Source of the DNA: Fluviispira sanaruensis | Lineage (GTDB): Bacteria > Bdellovibrionota_B > Oligoflexia > Silvanigrellales > Silvanigrellaceae | DNA: 64,000 nucleotides | Direction of reading: 5' to 3' | Assembly (NCBI RefSeq): GCF_004295685.1 | Contig: NZ_AP019368.1 | Span: 3,263,501-3,327,500 of the forward strand | Shown here: positions 28,451 to 38,480 of the stretch, one piece after another | How positions within the stretch are numbered: the stretch's first letter is position 1 | How the letters are laid out: each line of letters begins with the position of its first letter | The notes under the pieces: model-generated | What the model was told of the DNA's origin: nothing | The model's database searches: none | Seen by the model: the letters and a program-made list of their open reading frames with translations, nothing else | Program-made: the position numbers and the translations under genes

Positions 28451-30874
28451 ATGTTTGGCTTAAAAAAATACCGGTTCTTAGATAAAACGTTCATTTTTGG
28501 TACATCAAGCCTTGTTCTTGCGCTTGCAGGACAAGTCGTCGCACAAACACCTCTCCAGCAACCAACTGCACAGGCTCTGCATGGTGTGGTTTCTAAGATT
28601 ACCATAATTGGTAATAAGACTGTAACAAATGAAGCTATATTAAACTTAATGTCTATTAAGCAGGGAACAAACTTAACTGCAAATTCTGTTGCAAAAGATA
28701 TAAAGAGCATATTTTCGAGCAGCTATTTCCAAGATGTTAAATTTGACCTAGGCTTAAATGGTGAACTCATTATTTCAGTCATTGAAAAACCTACGGTCCA
28801 TGATATTTTGTACGAAGGTTTTGATATTGTAAGTTCATCTTCGCTAAAAGATAAAATTGTTACCAAAAAGTATACAATTGTTGATGAAAAAAAACTGTCT
28901 CAAGATTTAAGATCCATTGAACAAGCGTATATTGAAAAAGGATACTATTTAGCAAAAGCTTCATATACTCTTGAATCTACTCAATCAGGTTCTGTTAATA
29001 TTGTTTTTAAGATAAAAGAAAATAGACCCATTGAAGTCCGAAAAGTGAATCTTTTAGGGAACGATTATTTTAGTGATTCAGAATTGCAGTCCTTTATGGT
29101 AACAAAACCATTTTCATGGAACTCAATATTAACTTCGTCTGGATTATTTAGAGATGAATATGTAGCAGCAGATCAGCAAAATATCACGTATTATTATCGC
29201 GACAATGGATATGCAGAAAGCACTGTTATTGCACCTATTTCACGGCTCACGAGAAATAAAAAAGACATTAATGTTTCATTTTTTATTGAAGAAGGTGAGC
29301 GGTTCAATATAGGAAGTATTAAAATACTTGGAGATCTTATAGAGAATGAAGAGGAAATAAAAAACAAACTCCTTCTCAAAGAAAAAGAAATTTATCGTAT
29401 TTCAAAATTTAATTACGATATGAAGAACTTAAAAGTCATATATGGTGACCAAGGATATGCGTTTACATATATTTACCCGACATTTAACATAGATAGAGCA
29501 AAAAAATTATATAATATAAATTATACCATTACTAAAGGTGAAAAAGCTTATATACGTAAAATCACTATTGAAGGTAACGTAAAAACGCGTGACAATGTCA
29601 TTCGAAGAGCAATTAAAATAAATGAAGGCCAATTATTTAACGCCACTAAAATCGAAAAAAGTAAAAGCTTAATAGAAAAACTTGGTTACTTTGAAACTGT
29701 GCAACTTGTCCAAGAGCCTGACCAAGCACACAATGCCGTAGATATTAAAGTGCTTGTTAAAGAAAAATCAACGGGCTCACTTTCTGCTTCTTTAGGTGCC
29801 TCACCAGATACAAATGGCTCCTCAGGACTCTCCTTTTTTGGCCAATTGCAGTATCAAGAACGTAATCTAATTGGAAAAGCTTACGGTGTAGGCGCTAACG
29901 TACAAATCAGTCCAAGCCCGCGCGGCAATGGATCTGTAAACTACACTTTAAGCCTTAATTTTGGCAACCCGAGCATATATGATGGCCCATGGAGTTTTGG
30001 AACCAACTTAACTACTTCTTTAAATGAACAGTCAGTGACGACGTCATCGTCAATTGAACAAGTATACATAACTCAAACAACCAATTCATTCGGCTTCAGC
30101 ATTGGTAGAGAAATTCTTGAAAATCTTCGCTTTAATTTAGGTTATAATATTTCAGAAACAAATACGGACCCAAGTGTTCCACTAACCCAAAAATTTTATG
30201 CTTCAGGTAGAACTGAAAAAATTTCTCAAACTCTTACATATGACATCACCGATAACTATGTGAGCCCAACCTCTGGTCTCTTTTTATCCGGTACCAATGC
30301 ATTTGGTTTTGAACTCTTCGGTGGTCAATATAAATTTGGAACCATGTCTGGCCTTGGAGCCTTGTATATTCCTCTTGATTTTAGTGAAAATTATAGAACA
30401 AATTTTAGAATTGCATTTCAACCAAAATATGTTTACCAAACGAGCAAGAGTAATTCTGTTCCCTACTGGGAACGCCTTACTCTAGGAAACTCCTATTATA
30501 TGAAAGGTTATTCTGGTCCTGGAGAAGCTCTTACTACCACTGCTGCAGTTGCGATTTCACCTATAACAGGGCAAACAACAACCTTTACAATTGGTGGTAA
30601 CAGAAGTTTCTACGGGGTGATTGAATATTTTGTTCCTATTATTCCGCAAGCTGGTTTACGTTTAGTTACATTTGGTGAAGCTGGTACGGTATTGGATGAC
30701 TATGATACTTTTTCATTTGATAAAATTAAATACGACATCGGATTTGGCTTTAGATGGACGACACCAATTGCACCTTTTCGCTTTGAATGGGCATTCCCTA
30801 TTGAACAAGGAAATATTGGCAAAGCTCATTTTATCTTCTCAATTGGAACTGATAGTTTTAACAACAACATGTGA
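28451..30874 (+). CDS. bamA: Outer membrane assembly factor BamA
   Basis: 807 residues. A signal peptide (about 1-32, ending VVAQ) is followed by five POTRA repeats (about 45-430; for example KITIIGNKTVTNEAI, IRKITIEGNVKTRDNVIRRA). The Omp85 beta-barrel runs from about 430 to 807 and includes the conserved GEAGTV and the terminal strand ending in FSIGTDSFNNNM. BamA inserts outer-membrane beta-barrel proteins. It leads the skp-lpx cluster, the arrangement common in Gram-negatives. The C-terminus ends in Met rather than the frequent Phe. Confidence 0.96.
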   Translation: MFGLKKYRFLDKTFIFGTSSLVLALAGQVVAQTPLQQPTAQALHGVVSKITIIGNKTVTNEAILNLMSIKQGTNLTANSVAKDIKSIFSSSYFQDVKFDLGLNGELIISVIEKPTVHDILYEGFDIVSSSSLKDKIVTKKYTIVDEKKLSQDLRSIEQAYIEKGYYLAKASYTLESTQSGSVNIVFKIKENRPIEVRKVNLLGNDYFSDSELQSFMVTKPFSWNSILTSSGLFRDEYVAADQQNITYYYRDNGYAESTVIAPISRLTRNKKDINVSFFIEEGERFNIGSIKILGDLIENEEEIKNKLLLKEKEIYRISKFNYDMKNLKVIYGDQGYAFTYIYPTFNIDRAKKLYNINYTITKGEKAYIRKITIEGNVKTRDNVIRRAIKINEGQLFNATKIEKSKSLIEKLGYFETVQLVQEPDQAHNAVDIKVLVKEKSTGSLSASLGASPDTNGSSGLSFFGQLQYQERNLIGKAYGVGANVQISPSPRGNGSVNYTLSLNFGNPSIYDGPWSFGTNLTTSLNEQSVTTSSSIEQVYITQTTNSFGFSIGREILENLRFNLGYNISETNTDPSVPLTQKFYASGRTEKISQTLTYDITDNYVSPTSGLFLSGTNAFGFELFGGQYKFGTMSGLGALYIPLDFSENYRTNFRIAFQPKYVYQTSKSNSVPYWERLTLGNSYYMKGYSGPGEALTTTAAVAISPITGQTTTFTIGGNRSFYGVIEYFVPIIPQAGLRLVTFGEAGTVLDDYDTFSFDKIKYDIGFGFRWTTPIAPFRFEWAFPIEQGNIGKAHFIFSIGTDSFNNNM

Positions 30875-30915
30875 TAGAATTAAAAATCGATTCGCAAAAT
30901 CCGGAGGTATTTATT

Positions 30916-31491
30916 ATGTTTAGCAAAAAGAAAAATTTTTCATTTATTTCATACGCAATATTAACACTGTCCAGCGCAATTAGCATTCATTCATATGCTG
31001 CAGATAAATCTCCTAAACTTAAACTTGGTGTCGTCGATGTCCAAGCTGCTATTCTTCAGACTGATGAAGGCAAAGCAGAAAAAGCCGTCATGGAAAAAGA
31101 TTTTGAAGAAAAAAGAAAAAATATTCTTGCTCAACAAAATGATCTTAAAAAACTTGAAGAAGAATTCCAAGCTCAACAATCCATTCTTTCTGACTCAGAC
31201 AAGCAAGCTAAGCAAAAAGAATTCCAAGCTAAACTGCAAAAAATGCAAAGTTCACAAATCAGCTTCGAACAAGAAATTCGTCAAAAAGAGCTTAAAGCAA
31301 GCCAACAAATATTTCAAAATATGATTGGTATTATTAGAGAAATTTCAGAACCTGAAGATTACGATGCTGTCTTTGATAGAGGCGCTGGAGTAGTGTTATA
31401 TGCTAAAAACGCTGTCGATCTCACTCCAAAAGTAGTTGCTTCCTATAACAAAAAATACAAAGTTAAAGCCAAAGCAAAAGGGACGAACTAA
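30916..31491 (+). CDS. skp: Periplasmic chaperone OmpH/Skp
   Basis: 191 residues from ATG 30916, which has GGAGG 9 nt upstream; the frame is open back to 30871, overlapping bamA, but without a start signal. A signal peptide (about 1-30, HSYAAD) precedes KLGVVDVQAAI, a long charged coiled coil (about 60-135) and a short C-terminal domain. Skp holds unfolded outer-membrane proteins between Sec and BamA. Its stop is directly followed by the lpxD start codon. Confidence 0.92.
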   Translation: MFSKKKNFSFISYAILTLSSAISIHSYAADKSPKLKLGVVDVQAAILQTDEGKAEKAVMEKDFEEKRKNILAQQNDLKKLEEEFQAQQSILSDSDKQAKQKEFQAKLQKMQSSQISFEQEIRQKELKASQQIFQNMIGIIREISEPEDYDAVFDRGAGVVLYAKNAVDLTPKVVASYNKKYKVKAKAKGTN

Positions 31492-32502
31492 ATGAACAAC
31501 TTATCAATAAATGATATTATTCAAATATCAAATTGTGAAGTTATTAATTTACAATCCAAAGATATAAAATTCTCAGGCATAGCTCCATTAAATCGAGCCA
31601 ATAAAGAACAAATATCATTTCTAATAAATGATAAATATATTGATGAAATCTTTAGTTCACAAGCAGGGGCAATTATTTGCTCAAAAAAAACCGCAGAATT
31701 ATTAGGAAATAAGGTTGCTGCAGGACTGATCGTAAGTGATAATCCTCATGTCACTTTAGCAAAAGTCTCACAAAAATTCTTTAAGCCTTTACACCCATTT
31801 CATGGTATATCAGAACTTGCGATTATTGATAAATCAGCAGAAATCCACCCTTCTGCAACTATTTTTCCATTCGTCTTTATAGCTCCTGGTGTACGCATTG
31901 GAGCTAACTCAGTTATTTACTCTAATTGTTTTATTGGTGCTGCAAGCACAATAGGTGATGATTGTATTTTATATCCCAATGTTGTAATCCGTGAAGGCTG
32001 TCGTGTTGGTGACAGATGCATTTTAAATCCAGGCGCTGTAGTCGGTGGTGATGGCTTTGGTTTTGCGGCAGATACAAATGAAAATGTTAAAATACCCCAG
32101 ATAGGTGGAGTTTTAATTGAAGATGATGTTGAAATTGGCGCAAATTCGACTATAGATAGAGGCGCTCTGTTTGATACTAAAATTGGCCGTCAAACAAAAA
32201 TTGATAATTTAGTAATGATTGCACATAATGTAGTAGTAGGTGAACTTTGTTTTATAGCAGCACAAGTTGGAATTGCTGGATCTACAATTGTTGGAAATAA
32301 AGTTGTAATGGCAGGACAAGTTGGTGTCGCAGGACATGTAAAAATAGGTGATAAAGTAACAATTTCTGCTCAAAGCGGTGTTTCAAAAAATATACCCCCT
32401 GAACAATTTTGGGGAGGTTCACCTGCGCGCCCTTACAAGGAATGGGCGATTTATGCTGCAACTCTCAATAAAATCGTAAAGCAAACTAATAAAAAATCAT
32501 AA
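31492..32502 (+). CDS. lpxD: UDP-3-O-acylglucosamine N-acyltransferase LpxD
   Basis: 336 residues. An N-terminal uridine-binding domain (about 1-100) is followed by left-handed beta-helix hexapeptide repeats (for example [20 protein letters not shown]) and the catalytic His in [10 protein letters not shown]. LpxD adds the N-linked acyl chain in lipid A synthesis in the cytoplasm. The C-terminal helix is short. The ATG follows the skp stop with no gap, indicating translational coupling. Confidence 0.96.
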   Translation: MNNLSINDIIQISNCEVINLQSKDIKFSGIAPLNRANKEQISFLINDKYIDEIFSSQAGAIICSKKTAELLGNKVAAGLIVSDNPHVTLAKVSQKFFKPLHPFHGISELAIIDKSAEIHPSATIFPFVFIAPGVRIGANSVIYSNCFIGAASTIGDDCILYPNVVIREGCRVGDRCILNPGAVVGGDGFGFAADTNENVKIPQIGGVLIEDDVEIGANSTIDRGALFDTKIGRQTKIDNLVMIAHNVVVGELCFIAAQVGIAGSTIVGNKVVMAGQVGVAGHVKIGDKVTISAQSGVSKNIPPEQFWGGSPARPYKEWAIYAATLNKIVKQTNKKS

Positions 32503-32524
32503 AATGATTAGAGGAGAAAATTTT

Positions 32525-32998
32525 ATGAAAGAATCTCAGCCCAAAGTATTTATGGATCTTGAAAGAATTAAAAAATATATTCCCCACCGAGATCCCTTAC
32601 TTTTAATTGACACAATAAATGAGATTCCGAATAGAGATAAAATTATCTCCAGTAAAACACATCGCATCACGGATCCCGTTTTTGCGGGGCACTTCCCTAA
32701 AAATCCTATTTATCCTGGGGTGTATTATATTGAAGCTATGGCTCAAACTGGAGCTGTTTTAATTGCCTACATTCGCGAAGAGGAGCAGCTGTTCGAAGTA
32801 AAATTAGGCGTTCTTGCCACAATTGATGAAGTACGCTTTCGCAAACCAACAGGTCCTGATGACACGGTTCGCTATGAAGTCACAGTTGAGAAAAGAAGGG
32901 GGCCTTTTATTTGGTTCAAAGGGACAGCATTTGTTCAAGATGAAATTGCAGTTGAAGGTAAATTTTCAATCGCTTTAGGCGTTCTTAAGAGGAATTAA
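32525..32998 (+). CDS. fabZ: 3-hydroxyacyl-ACP dehydratase FabZ
   Basis: 157 residues from ATG 32525, preceded by AGAGGAG at 8 nt; an upstream in-frame ATG at 32504 lacks this signal. The HRDPLLLID start, active-site His56 in AGHFP and Glu70 in YPGVYYIEAMAQ are diagnostic. FabZ dehydrates 3-hydroxyacyl-ACP, competing with LpxA and LpxD for the same precursor, which explains its position in the lpx operon. Confidence 0.96.
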   Translation: MKESQPKVFMDLERIKKYIPHRDPLLLIDTINEIPNRDKIISSKTHRITDPVFAGHFPKNPIYPGVYYIEAMAQTGAVLIAYIREEEQLFEVKLGVLATIDEVRFRKPTGPDDTVRYEVTVEKRRGPFIWFKGTAFVQDEIAVEGKFSIALGVLKRN

Positions 32999-33000
32999 CA

Positions 33001-33825
33001 ATGAATCATTCATCAACGCAAATACACCCAACCGCCGTGATCGAAGACGGAGCTGAACTTGATTATGGAGTTGTTGTAGGTCCTTATGCTATTATTGGAA
33101 AAAGCGTAAAAATCGCGAAAGGTTCTCAGGTCCATGGGCACGCTCTTGTCACAGGCAAAACCACAATTGGTGAAGATAATATTATTTTTAGTTATGCGTC
33201 CGTTGGGAATATTCCTCAAGATTTAAAATATAAAAATGAAGATACAGAATTAATAATTGGAAATCGTAATCGGATCCGCGAGTTTACAACTCTACAGACA
33301 GGCACAGTGCAAGGAGGAGGAGTCACTCGAATTGGCAGCGACAATCTTTTGATGAACTATGTGCATGTGGCTCATGACTGTACTATTGGTGATCAAAATA
33401 TATTGGCCAATGGTACTCAACTCGCAGGACATGTAACGATTTATAATAAAGTTACACTCGGCGGATTGAGCGCTGTACACCAATATGTCCATGTGGGTGA
33501 CATGGCCATGCTCGCAGCGGGCGCAGTCACTGTTAAAGATATTCCTCCTTATTGCACTGCAGAAGGCGGACGAGCTGTTTTGCGTGGTTTAAACATGGAA
33601 GGGCTTCGGCGCAGAAATGTGACGACCGAAGCAAGAAATGCTCTTAAAGCTGCATATAAAGTGTTTTTCTATCACGGACATCCCACCATTGAAGAATCTA
33701 TCTCATCATTAGCAGATTTACTTCACTTTCCTGAGGTGCAAAATTTTGCTGATTTTATTAAGTCTTCAAAAAGAGGGGTTGCACACCCACAAAATATTCA
33801 CAGAGAACCTTCCTTTGAAGGATAA
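33001..33825 (+). CDS. lpxA: UDP-N-acetylglucosamine acyltransferase LpxA
   Basis: 274 residues. Hexapeptide repeats (IHPTAVIEDGAELDYGVVVGPYAIIG) precede catalytic His125 in VAHDCTIGD, the same number as in E. coli. A helical C-terminal domain contains GLNMEGLRRR. LpxA performs the first committed step of lipid A synthesis. The residue aligned with the acyl-length ruler Gly173 of E. coli is Ala173 (MAMLAAG), which may affect acyl chain choice. The ATG lies 2 nt after the fabZ stop. Confidence 0.96.
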   Translation: MNHSSTQIHPTAVIEDGAELDYGVVVGPYAIIGKSVKIAKGSQVHGHALVTGKTTIGEDNIIFSYASVGNIPQDLKYKNEDTELIIGNRNRIREFTTLQTGTVQGGGVTRIGSDNLLMNYVHVAHDCTIGDQNILANGTQLAGHVTIYNKVTLGGLSAVHQYVHVGDMAMLAAGAVTVKDIPPYCTAEGGRAVLRGLNMEGLRRRNVTTEARNALKAAYKVFFYHGHPTIEESISSLADLLHFPEVQNFADFIKSSKRGVAHPQNIHREPSFEG

Positions 33826-33828
33826 AAA

Positions 33829-35061
33829 ATGGAAAAAATTTTACCCGGCGGAATTTGCATAATTGCAGGAGAAGCGAGTGGAGACGCTCAAGCATCTCTC
33901 CTTATTAAAGCTCTAAAAGCAGAGATAAAAGAACGAGGCCTCCCAGACAAAAGTTTTTTTGGCTGTGCGGGTCCTCTTATGCGCAATGAGGGGGTAGAAT
34001 GTGTCGTAAATGTTGAAGATTTAGCAGTATTTGGCTTAACTGAAATTATTTCGCACTATAACACAATTTCAAAACTGTATAAAAAAATACTGCAAGAAAT
34101 TAGAATTCGCTGCCCTGAAGCTGTTATTTTTGTAGACTATCCTGGCTTTAATTTAAGACTTATCCAAGAAGTGTATGCATTAGGTATAACGACTATTTAC
34201 CATATTCCTCCAAAGGTATGGGCACATGGCAGTAAAAGAACAAAAGTTTTACAAGAGAATTCCTATTTAGTTACAAGCATTCTCCCCTTTGAAATTCAGT
34301 TTTTTAAAGAACGAGGAGTGAATGCAAAATTTATTGGTAACCCATTAAAAGATGCTGTTGATGATTATTTAAAAACCAATATTAAAAGTAAAGTAACTAA
34401 TAAAATTGCAATTCTACCTGGCAGTCGGAAGAATGAAATTAAAAATCTTTTGCCTCTGTTAATCGAGTCATTTATAAACTTACATGAACGCCTCGATAAA
34501 GTAACAGGCGCAATACCCATTGCGAAAACGCTTGATCCTAATTTCGTAAAAAAAATTGCATACCAAACTGCAGAAAAATTTGGTCGTACGAAAGAATGGA
34601 TTGACGATAAAATTTCTTTTGGCATAGGCAATGCTTATGAAGTGATGAACTCATCAAGCTATGCTTGGGTTTGTTCTGGAACGGCAACGCTTGAAACCGC
34701 ATTTTTTAGTACGCCCATGTCCGTGTTCTATAAAGTTTCTCCTATAACAGGTTTAATTCTTAAAAAAATACTTAAAGTTAAATATATTTCACTTGTGAAT
34801 CTCGCCACTAATCGCGAAACCATTCCAGAATATATACAAGAAAATGCTTTAGCAGTTAATCTTGTTAATCATGCATTAAAACTTTTAAATGACTCTGAAA
34901 TTAGAACTGATATGATCAATGAACTTGTTGAAGTTCAAAAAATGTTTCCAAAAAACTCCGCTAAAAATGCTGCGCAAGCCATGCTAAACACAATCGAACA
35001 ATATAATATACCTTATGAGTATAAATTTAAACTTCATAAGGAAACTTGGAATCAATTATGA
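33829..35061 (+). CDS. lpxB: Lipid A disaccharide synthase LpxB
   Basis: 410 residues. The N-terminal AGEASGDAQASLLIKALK is the LpxB signature. FGLTEIISHY, YPGFNLRL, YHIPPKVWAHGSKR and AILPGSRKNEI follow in the expected order. LpxB, a GT19 family peripheral membrane glycosyltransferase, joins UDP-diacylglucosamine and lipid X. The stop overlaps the msbA start in an ATGA. Confidence 0.96.
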   Translation: MEKILPGGICIIAGEASGDAQASLLIKALKAEIKERGLPDKSFFGCAGPLMRNEGVECVVNVEDLAVFGLTEIISHYNTISKLYKKILQEIRIRCPEAVIFVDYPGFNLRLIQEVYALGITTIYHIPPKVWAHGSKRTKVLQENSYLVTSILPFEIQFFKERGVNAKFIGNPLKDAVDDYLKTNIKSKVTNKIAILPGSRKNEIKNLLPLLIESFINLHERLDKVTGAIPIAKTLDPNFVKKIAYQTAEKFGRTKEWIDDKISFGIGNAYEVMNSSSYAWVCSGTATLETAFFSTPMSVFYKVSPITGLILKKILKVKYISLVNLATNRETIPEYIQENALAVNLVNHALKLLNDSEIRTDMINELVEVQKMFPKNSAKNAAQAMLNTIEQYNIPYEYKFKLHKETWNQL

Positions 35062-36794
35062 AGCAAGAGAATTCTTTCTTAAAAATAATTTGGAAAGCAG
35101 GAAAGAAAGATATTCTCTTCAGTATTCCATGGCTCCCAATTTATTCACTCTCTGAAATTATCCTTGCATTGTCTGCAGGAACCATTCTCCAACTTGTCTT
35201 CGTAACCACTCCACGTATACAAGTATCAGAACTGATTCCTGGAAACTTCAAAGATTATGTCCATTTCCACCAAGTTATTGATAGACGTGACCTTATTTTT
35301 ATTATTCCAATATTTATAATAATAGCAGCTCTTATTAAGCTCATTTCTGGATTTATGAGTTCATATTTAACAGAAAGAGCCGGCCATAAAGTGGCACATT
35401 CTTTGCGTGAAGAAATGCTAAAAGGTTTTTTATCATCTCCTGGCAATATTCTCGATCAAAAAAATCCAGACGCTACAGCCAATCAGCTTATGCAAGACAC
35501 TGCTCTTTTGCAGGGAGCTGTTAGCAAAGGAACAATCAGTGCCGCAAGAGACTTTGTTGTCCTCGTTGGGATTATCATTTCTATGTTGATCATTTCCTGG
35601 AAAACATTCTTCATTGGCATAGTTATTGTAGTTCCTATGGCTTATTCCTTAAGAAAAATTTCGCAAAAGCTTAATTTTTACACTCGAGAAGGGCAAAAAA
35701 AGCAAATTGGTATATCTACAAGAATATTATCTACACACAATGGTCTTTTAACAATAAATGCCTTAAGAAGTCACGAAAGAGAAAAAAAAGATTTTGAAAA
35801 TTTAAATATTAAAAATTATTATTTTATGAAAAAAAGTCTTTTTGTAAGAACATTTTTCTCTCCTGGCATGGAATTTTTTGCCACTTTTATCCTTGCTGCA
35901 ATTTTTTCTTGGCGACTTTCATTTACGGAAAATTTTCAATCGGGCACTTATTCTTCCATGCTCATCTTACTTGCTTTTTCATTTAAATATATTAAAAATA
36001 TTGCAGGAACTATAACATTTTTTAGCGAAATAAAAGTTGTTTTACATAGAGTCAAAAACTTTATAGGAGATTTCTCAAAAACGGGTCATTACAAACGCCC
36101 TTCTCCATTACCAAATCACTCAAAAGAAGCTGTTATAGCTCATAATGTTACTTATAAAACCGAAAGCGGCAAAATAATATTAGAAAACTGTTCCCTTAAA
36201 ATTGAAAAAGGCAAAAAAATTGCTTTTATCGGTGAAAGTGGTGCTGGTAAAACTACCTTTTTAAGATCACTTGCAGGACTTATTATTCCAAGCGATGGTG
36301 AGATTTCTTTAACAGCAGACTTTTTATTAGCATCTCAATCTCCATATATTTTCCGTGGAACTGTTAAAGAAAATATCATTTATGCAGAGCAAGGAATCCC
36401 TGAACATATTTCGGATGATAAAGCCAAAGAACTTGTTCTTGCTCTCATGCTTTCTTTTTCAGATAGTGGCTCACAATTGATTCTTGATAAAAAATTGGGA
36501 TTTCTTGGCGATGGTTTATCTGGCGGGGAAAAAGCCAGGGTAGCTTTGGCAAGAACATTATTTGCTTCTCCAAAATTAATTTTGTTAGATGAACCCACCG
36601 CAAATTTAGATTCAATTTCTGCAAATCTTTTTTGGCAAGCCATTCATAAATGGAAAGCAAAAGACTCAGAGCATACTGTTATCGCTGTCTCACACTCTTT
36701 AAATGAAGTTAAAGATTTTGATTTCTGCTATGTTTTTGAAAATGGGACGATAGCAAAACAGGGAACTCCGCAGGAGATATTAAATTATGTCTGA
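35058..36794 (+). CDS. msbA: MsbA-like lipid flippase, ABC exporter
   Basis: 578 residues from ATG 35058, which overlaps the lpxB stop in ATGA. An N-terminal six-helix transmembrane domain (about 1-320) is fused to an ATPase domain. Walker A is GESGAGKTT, the signature is LSGGEKAR, Walker B LILLDEPTANLD and the H-loop VSHS. A half-transporter in the lpx operon between lpxB and lpxK is expected to flip lipid A core across the inner membrane. The sequence is divergent, so the substrate is inferred from context. Confidence 0.87.
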   Translation: MKQENSFLKIIWKAGKKDILFSIPWLPIYSLSEIILALSAGTILQLVFVTTPRIQVSELIPGNFKDYVHFHQVIDRRDLIFIIPIFIIIAALIKLISGFMSSYLTERAGHKVAHSLREEMLKGFLSSPGNILDQKNPDATANQLMQDTALLQGAVSKGTISAARDFVVLVGIIISMLIISWKTFFIGIVIVVPMAYSLRKISQKLNFYTREGQKKQIGISTRILSTHNGLLTINALRSHEREKKDFENLNIKNYYFMKKSLFVRTFFSPGMEFFATFILAAIFSWRLSFTENFQSGTYSSMLILLAFSFKYIKNIAGTITFFSEIKVVLHRVKNFIGDFSKTGHYKRPSPLPNHSKEAVIAHNVTYKTESGKIILENCSLKIEKGKKIAFIGESGAGKTTFLRSLAGLIIPSDGEISLTADFLLASQSPYIFRGTVKENIIYAEQGIPEHISDDKAKELVLALMLSFSDSGSQLILDKKLGFLGDGLSGGEKARVALARTLFASPKLILLDEPTANLDSISANLFWQAIHKWKAKDSEHTVIAVSHSLNEVKDFDFCYVFENGTIAKQGTPQEILNYV

Positions 36795-38013
36795 ATCCTT
36801 CGGACAAAAAATAAGAAATATTCTTGATAAATCCCTGTTAGAGAAGGGTCTCTTTTTTTTATATCTATCCCCAATTTTCTTTCTATTATCTTATTTCATT
36901 TATTTAGTCGCCAGAAAAAGACGATATAATGGGTATAATCGATTAGACGAATACAATTTAGATGCAGCTAAAATTAAAATTATCTGTGTTGGAAATATCC
37001 TTATAGGTGGCAGCGGAAAGTCGCCCGTAGTCCAAAAAATTGCCCTTGAATACTTAGCTAAAGGCTGGAATGTTGCAATCGCTGCGAGAGGCATTGGTGC
37101 AAATATTAAAAGCGTTTATATTAGCAGTACATCTCCGAGCGAAATCAACCAACTTTCGGATGAAAACCGAGAACATTTTGAGATTTTAAGCAATTTAAAA
37201 AGTAATAATTCAAATGTATTTTATATTTTACAGAATAAAAAGAGAAAAGAATCACTCCATTATTTAATCCAAGATTTAAATAGCAATAAATGGAAAGAAA
37301 ATAACACTTTGTTACTTTTAGATGACGGACTTCAGCACTTTGCTTGTCCTAGAAATGTAAATCTTTGTTTATGGTCACCCTATTTATTACTCAATAGTCC
37401 ATCTTTTGCAATGCCTATTGGCCCTTACAGAGAAGGATTTGGCAATAATTCTTTTACTACATTACTTGAAAGTTTTGATTTTCGACTTTGGTCCCGAACG
37501 CAAGAAGAACAAAATATTGAATTTAAAAATACTATACAAAATTCTTTGATGAAACATAATATTTTGCCAAATGATAAAGATATTATTCTAAATTATCAAA
37601 TTTTTTTCTGGGAAATATCCATAATCAATCATAATATTCGGTTAAAAGAACAGATTTCCCAAGAAGATGTTTTTACCAAATACTCAAAATTTACTCAATC
37701 TTTGTTGATTACAGGCATAGCTCACCCCAAAATATTTTTTTCTGACTTATCTTTTATCTTAAAGAATAAAAATGTGGATTATATATTTTTAAACGATCAT
37801 GGAAATCTCTCAGACTCCAATTACAAATCTATTCAAAAATCTGATTTTATAATTATGACCCTCAAAGATTTATTTCGTTGGGGCAATGATCCTCTTTTTA
37901 CTGAATCAATTAAAGATAAAAATATTTTGACTTGTTCCGTCGGAATAAAATTCTTAAAATACGATTCGTTGCAAACCTTATCAATATCTCAACTCCTTAG
38001 TTTGAAGGAATAA
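36787..38013 (+). CDS. lpxK: Tetraacyldisaccharide 4'-kinase LpxK
   Basis: 408 residues, longer than the usual 330 or so. An N-terminal membrane helix (about 20-42) precedes a P-loop-like GNILIGGSGKSP and the LLLDDGLQHF motif typical of LpxK. The enlarged part lies after residue 230 and is Asn/Lys/Ile-rich. LpxK phosphorylates the 4' position of the lipid A disaccharide at the inner membrane. The start overlaps msbA by 8 nt. Confidence 0.92.
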   Translation: MSESFGQKIRNILDKSLLEKGLFFLYLSPIFFLLSYFIYLVARKRRYNGYNRLDEYNLDAAKIKIICVGNILIGGSGKSPVVQKIALEYLAKGWNVAIAARGIGANIKSVYISSTSPSEINQLSDENREHFEILSNLKSNNSNVFYILQNKKRKESLHYLIQDLNSNKWKENNTLLLLDDGLQHFACPRNVNLCLWSPYLLLNSPSFAMPIGPYREGFGNNSFTTLLESFDFRLWSRTQEEQNIEFKNTIQNSLMKHNILPNDKDIILNYQIFFWEISIINHNIRLKEQISQEDVFTKYSKFTQSLLITGIAHPKIFFSDLSFILKNKNVDYIFLNDHGNLSDSNYKSIQKSDFIIMTLKDLFRWGNDPLFTESIKDKNILTCSVGIKFLKYDSLQTLSISQLLSLKE

Positions 38014-38015
38014 TT

Positions 38016-38465
38016 ATGTTTAGAGAAAATGTTGCTGCTCTTATAAAGTGCAATAATATGTTTTTAGCATGCAACAGAACTGACCACAATATGTGGCAAA
38101 ATGTGCAAGGTGGAGTTGAAAAATTCGATAAGTCATTACGACATGCCATCATACGAGAAACGGTAGAAGAGCTTGGAGTGAAAGAAGAGGATTTTAAAAT
38201 TACATATCAATCAAAGTTCTGGCGGCGCTATTATTTTCCAAAAGAGATATTAAAACGCGATCGTTTTAAGGGCAATTTAGGGCAAGAACAAATGTGGTTT
38301 TTACTTGAACTAAATGATATTAAAAGTATACATTTAGAAAAATCTGCTGGCGAATTCAAAAAAGTAAAACTCCTAAATATTGGAGAGTTTTTAAGCATTT
38401 ACTCCGAATGGAAACTCGCCTCATTTTATGATTTTTGTCGTGAAATCAATTTAATAAAAGAATAA
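38016..38465 (+). CDS. RppH-like Nudix hydrolase
   Basis: 149 residues. The N-terminal FRENVAALI and MWQNVQGGVE match RppH (RNA pyrophosphohydrolase / dinucleoside polyphosphate hydrolase), as does the later WRRYYFP and GQEQMWFLL. The Nudix box GGVEKFDKSLRHAIIRETVEELGV-type segment keeps the catalytic REtvEE but has one extra residue in the loop and Lys where the first Glu is expected. RppH starts 5'-dependent mRNA decay. It lies 2 nt after lpxK, so it is the last gene of the envelope operon. Confidence 0.8.
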   Translation: MFRENVAALIKCNNMFLACNRTDHNMWQNVQGGVEKFDKSLRHAIIRETVEELGVKEEDFKITYQSKFWRRYYFPKEILKRDRFKGNLGQEQMWFLLELNDIKSIHLEKSAGEFKKVKLLNIGEFLSIYSEWKLASFYDFCREINLIKE

Positions 38466-38480
38466 CCAAAGAAAGTATAC

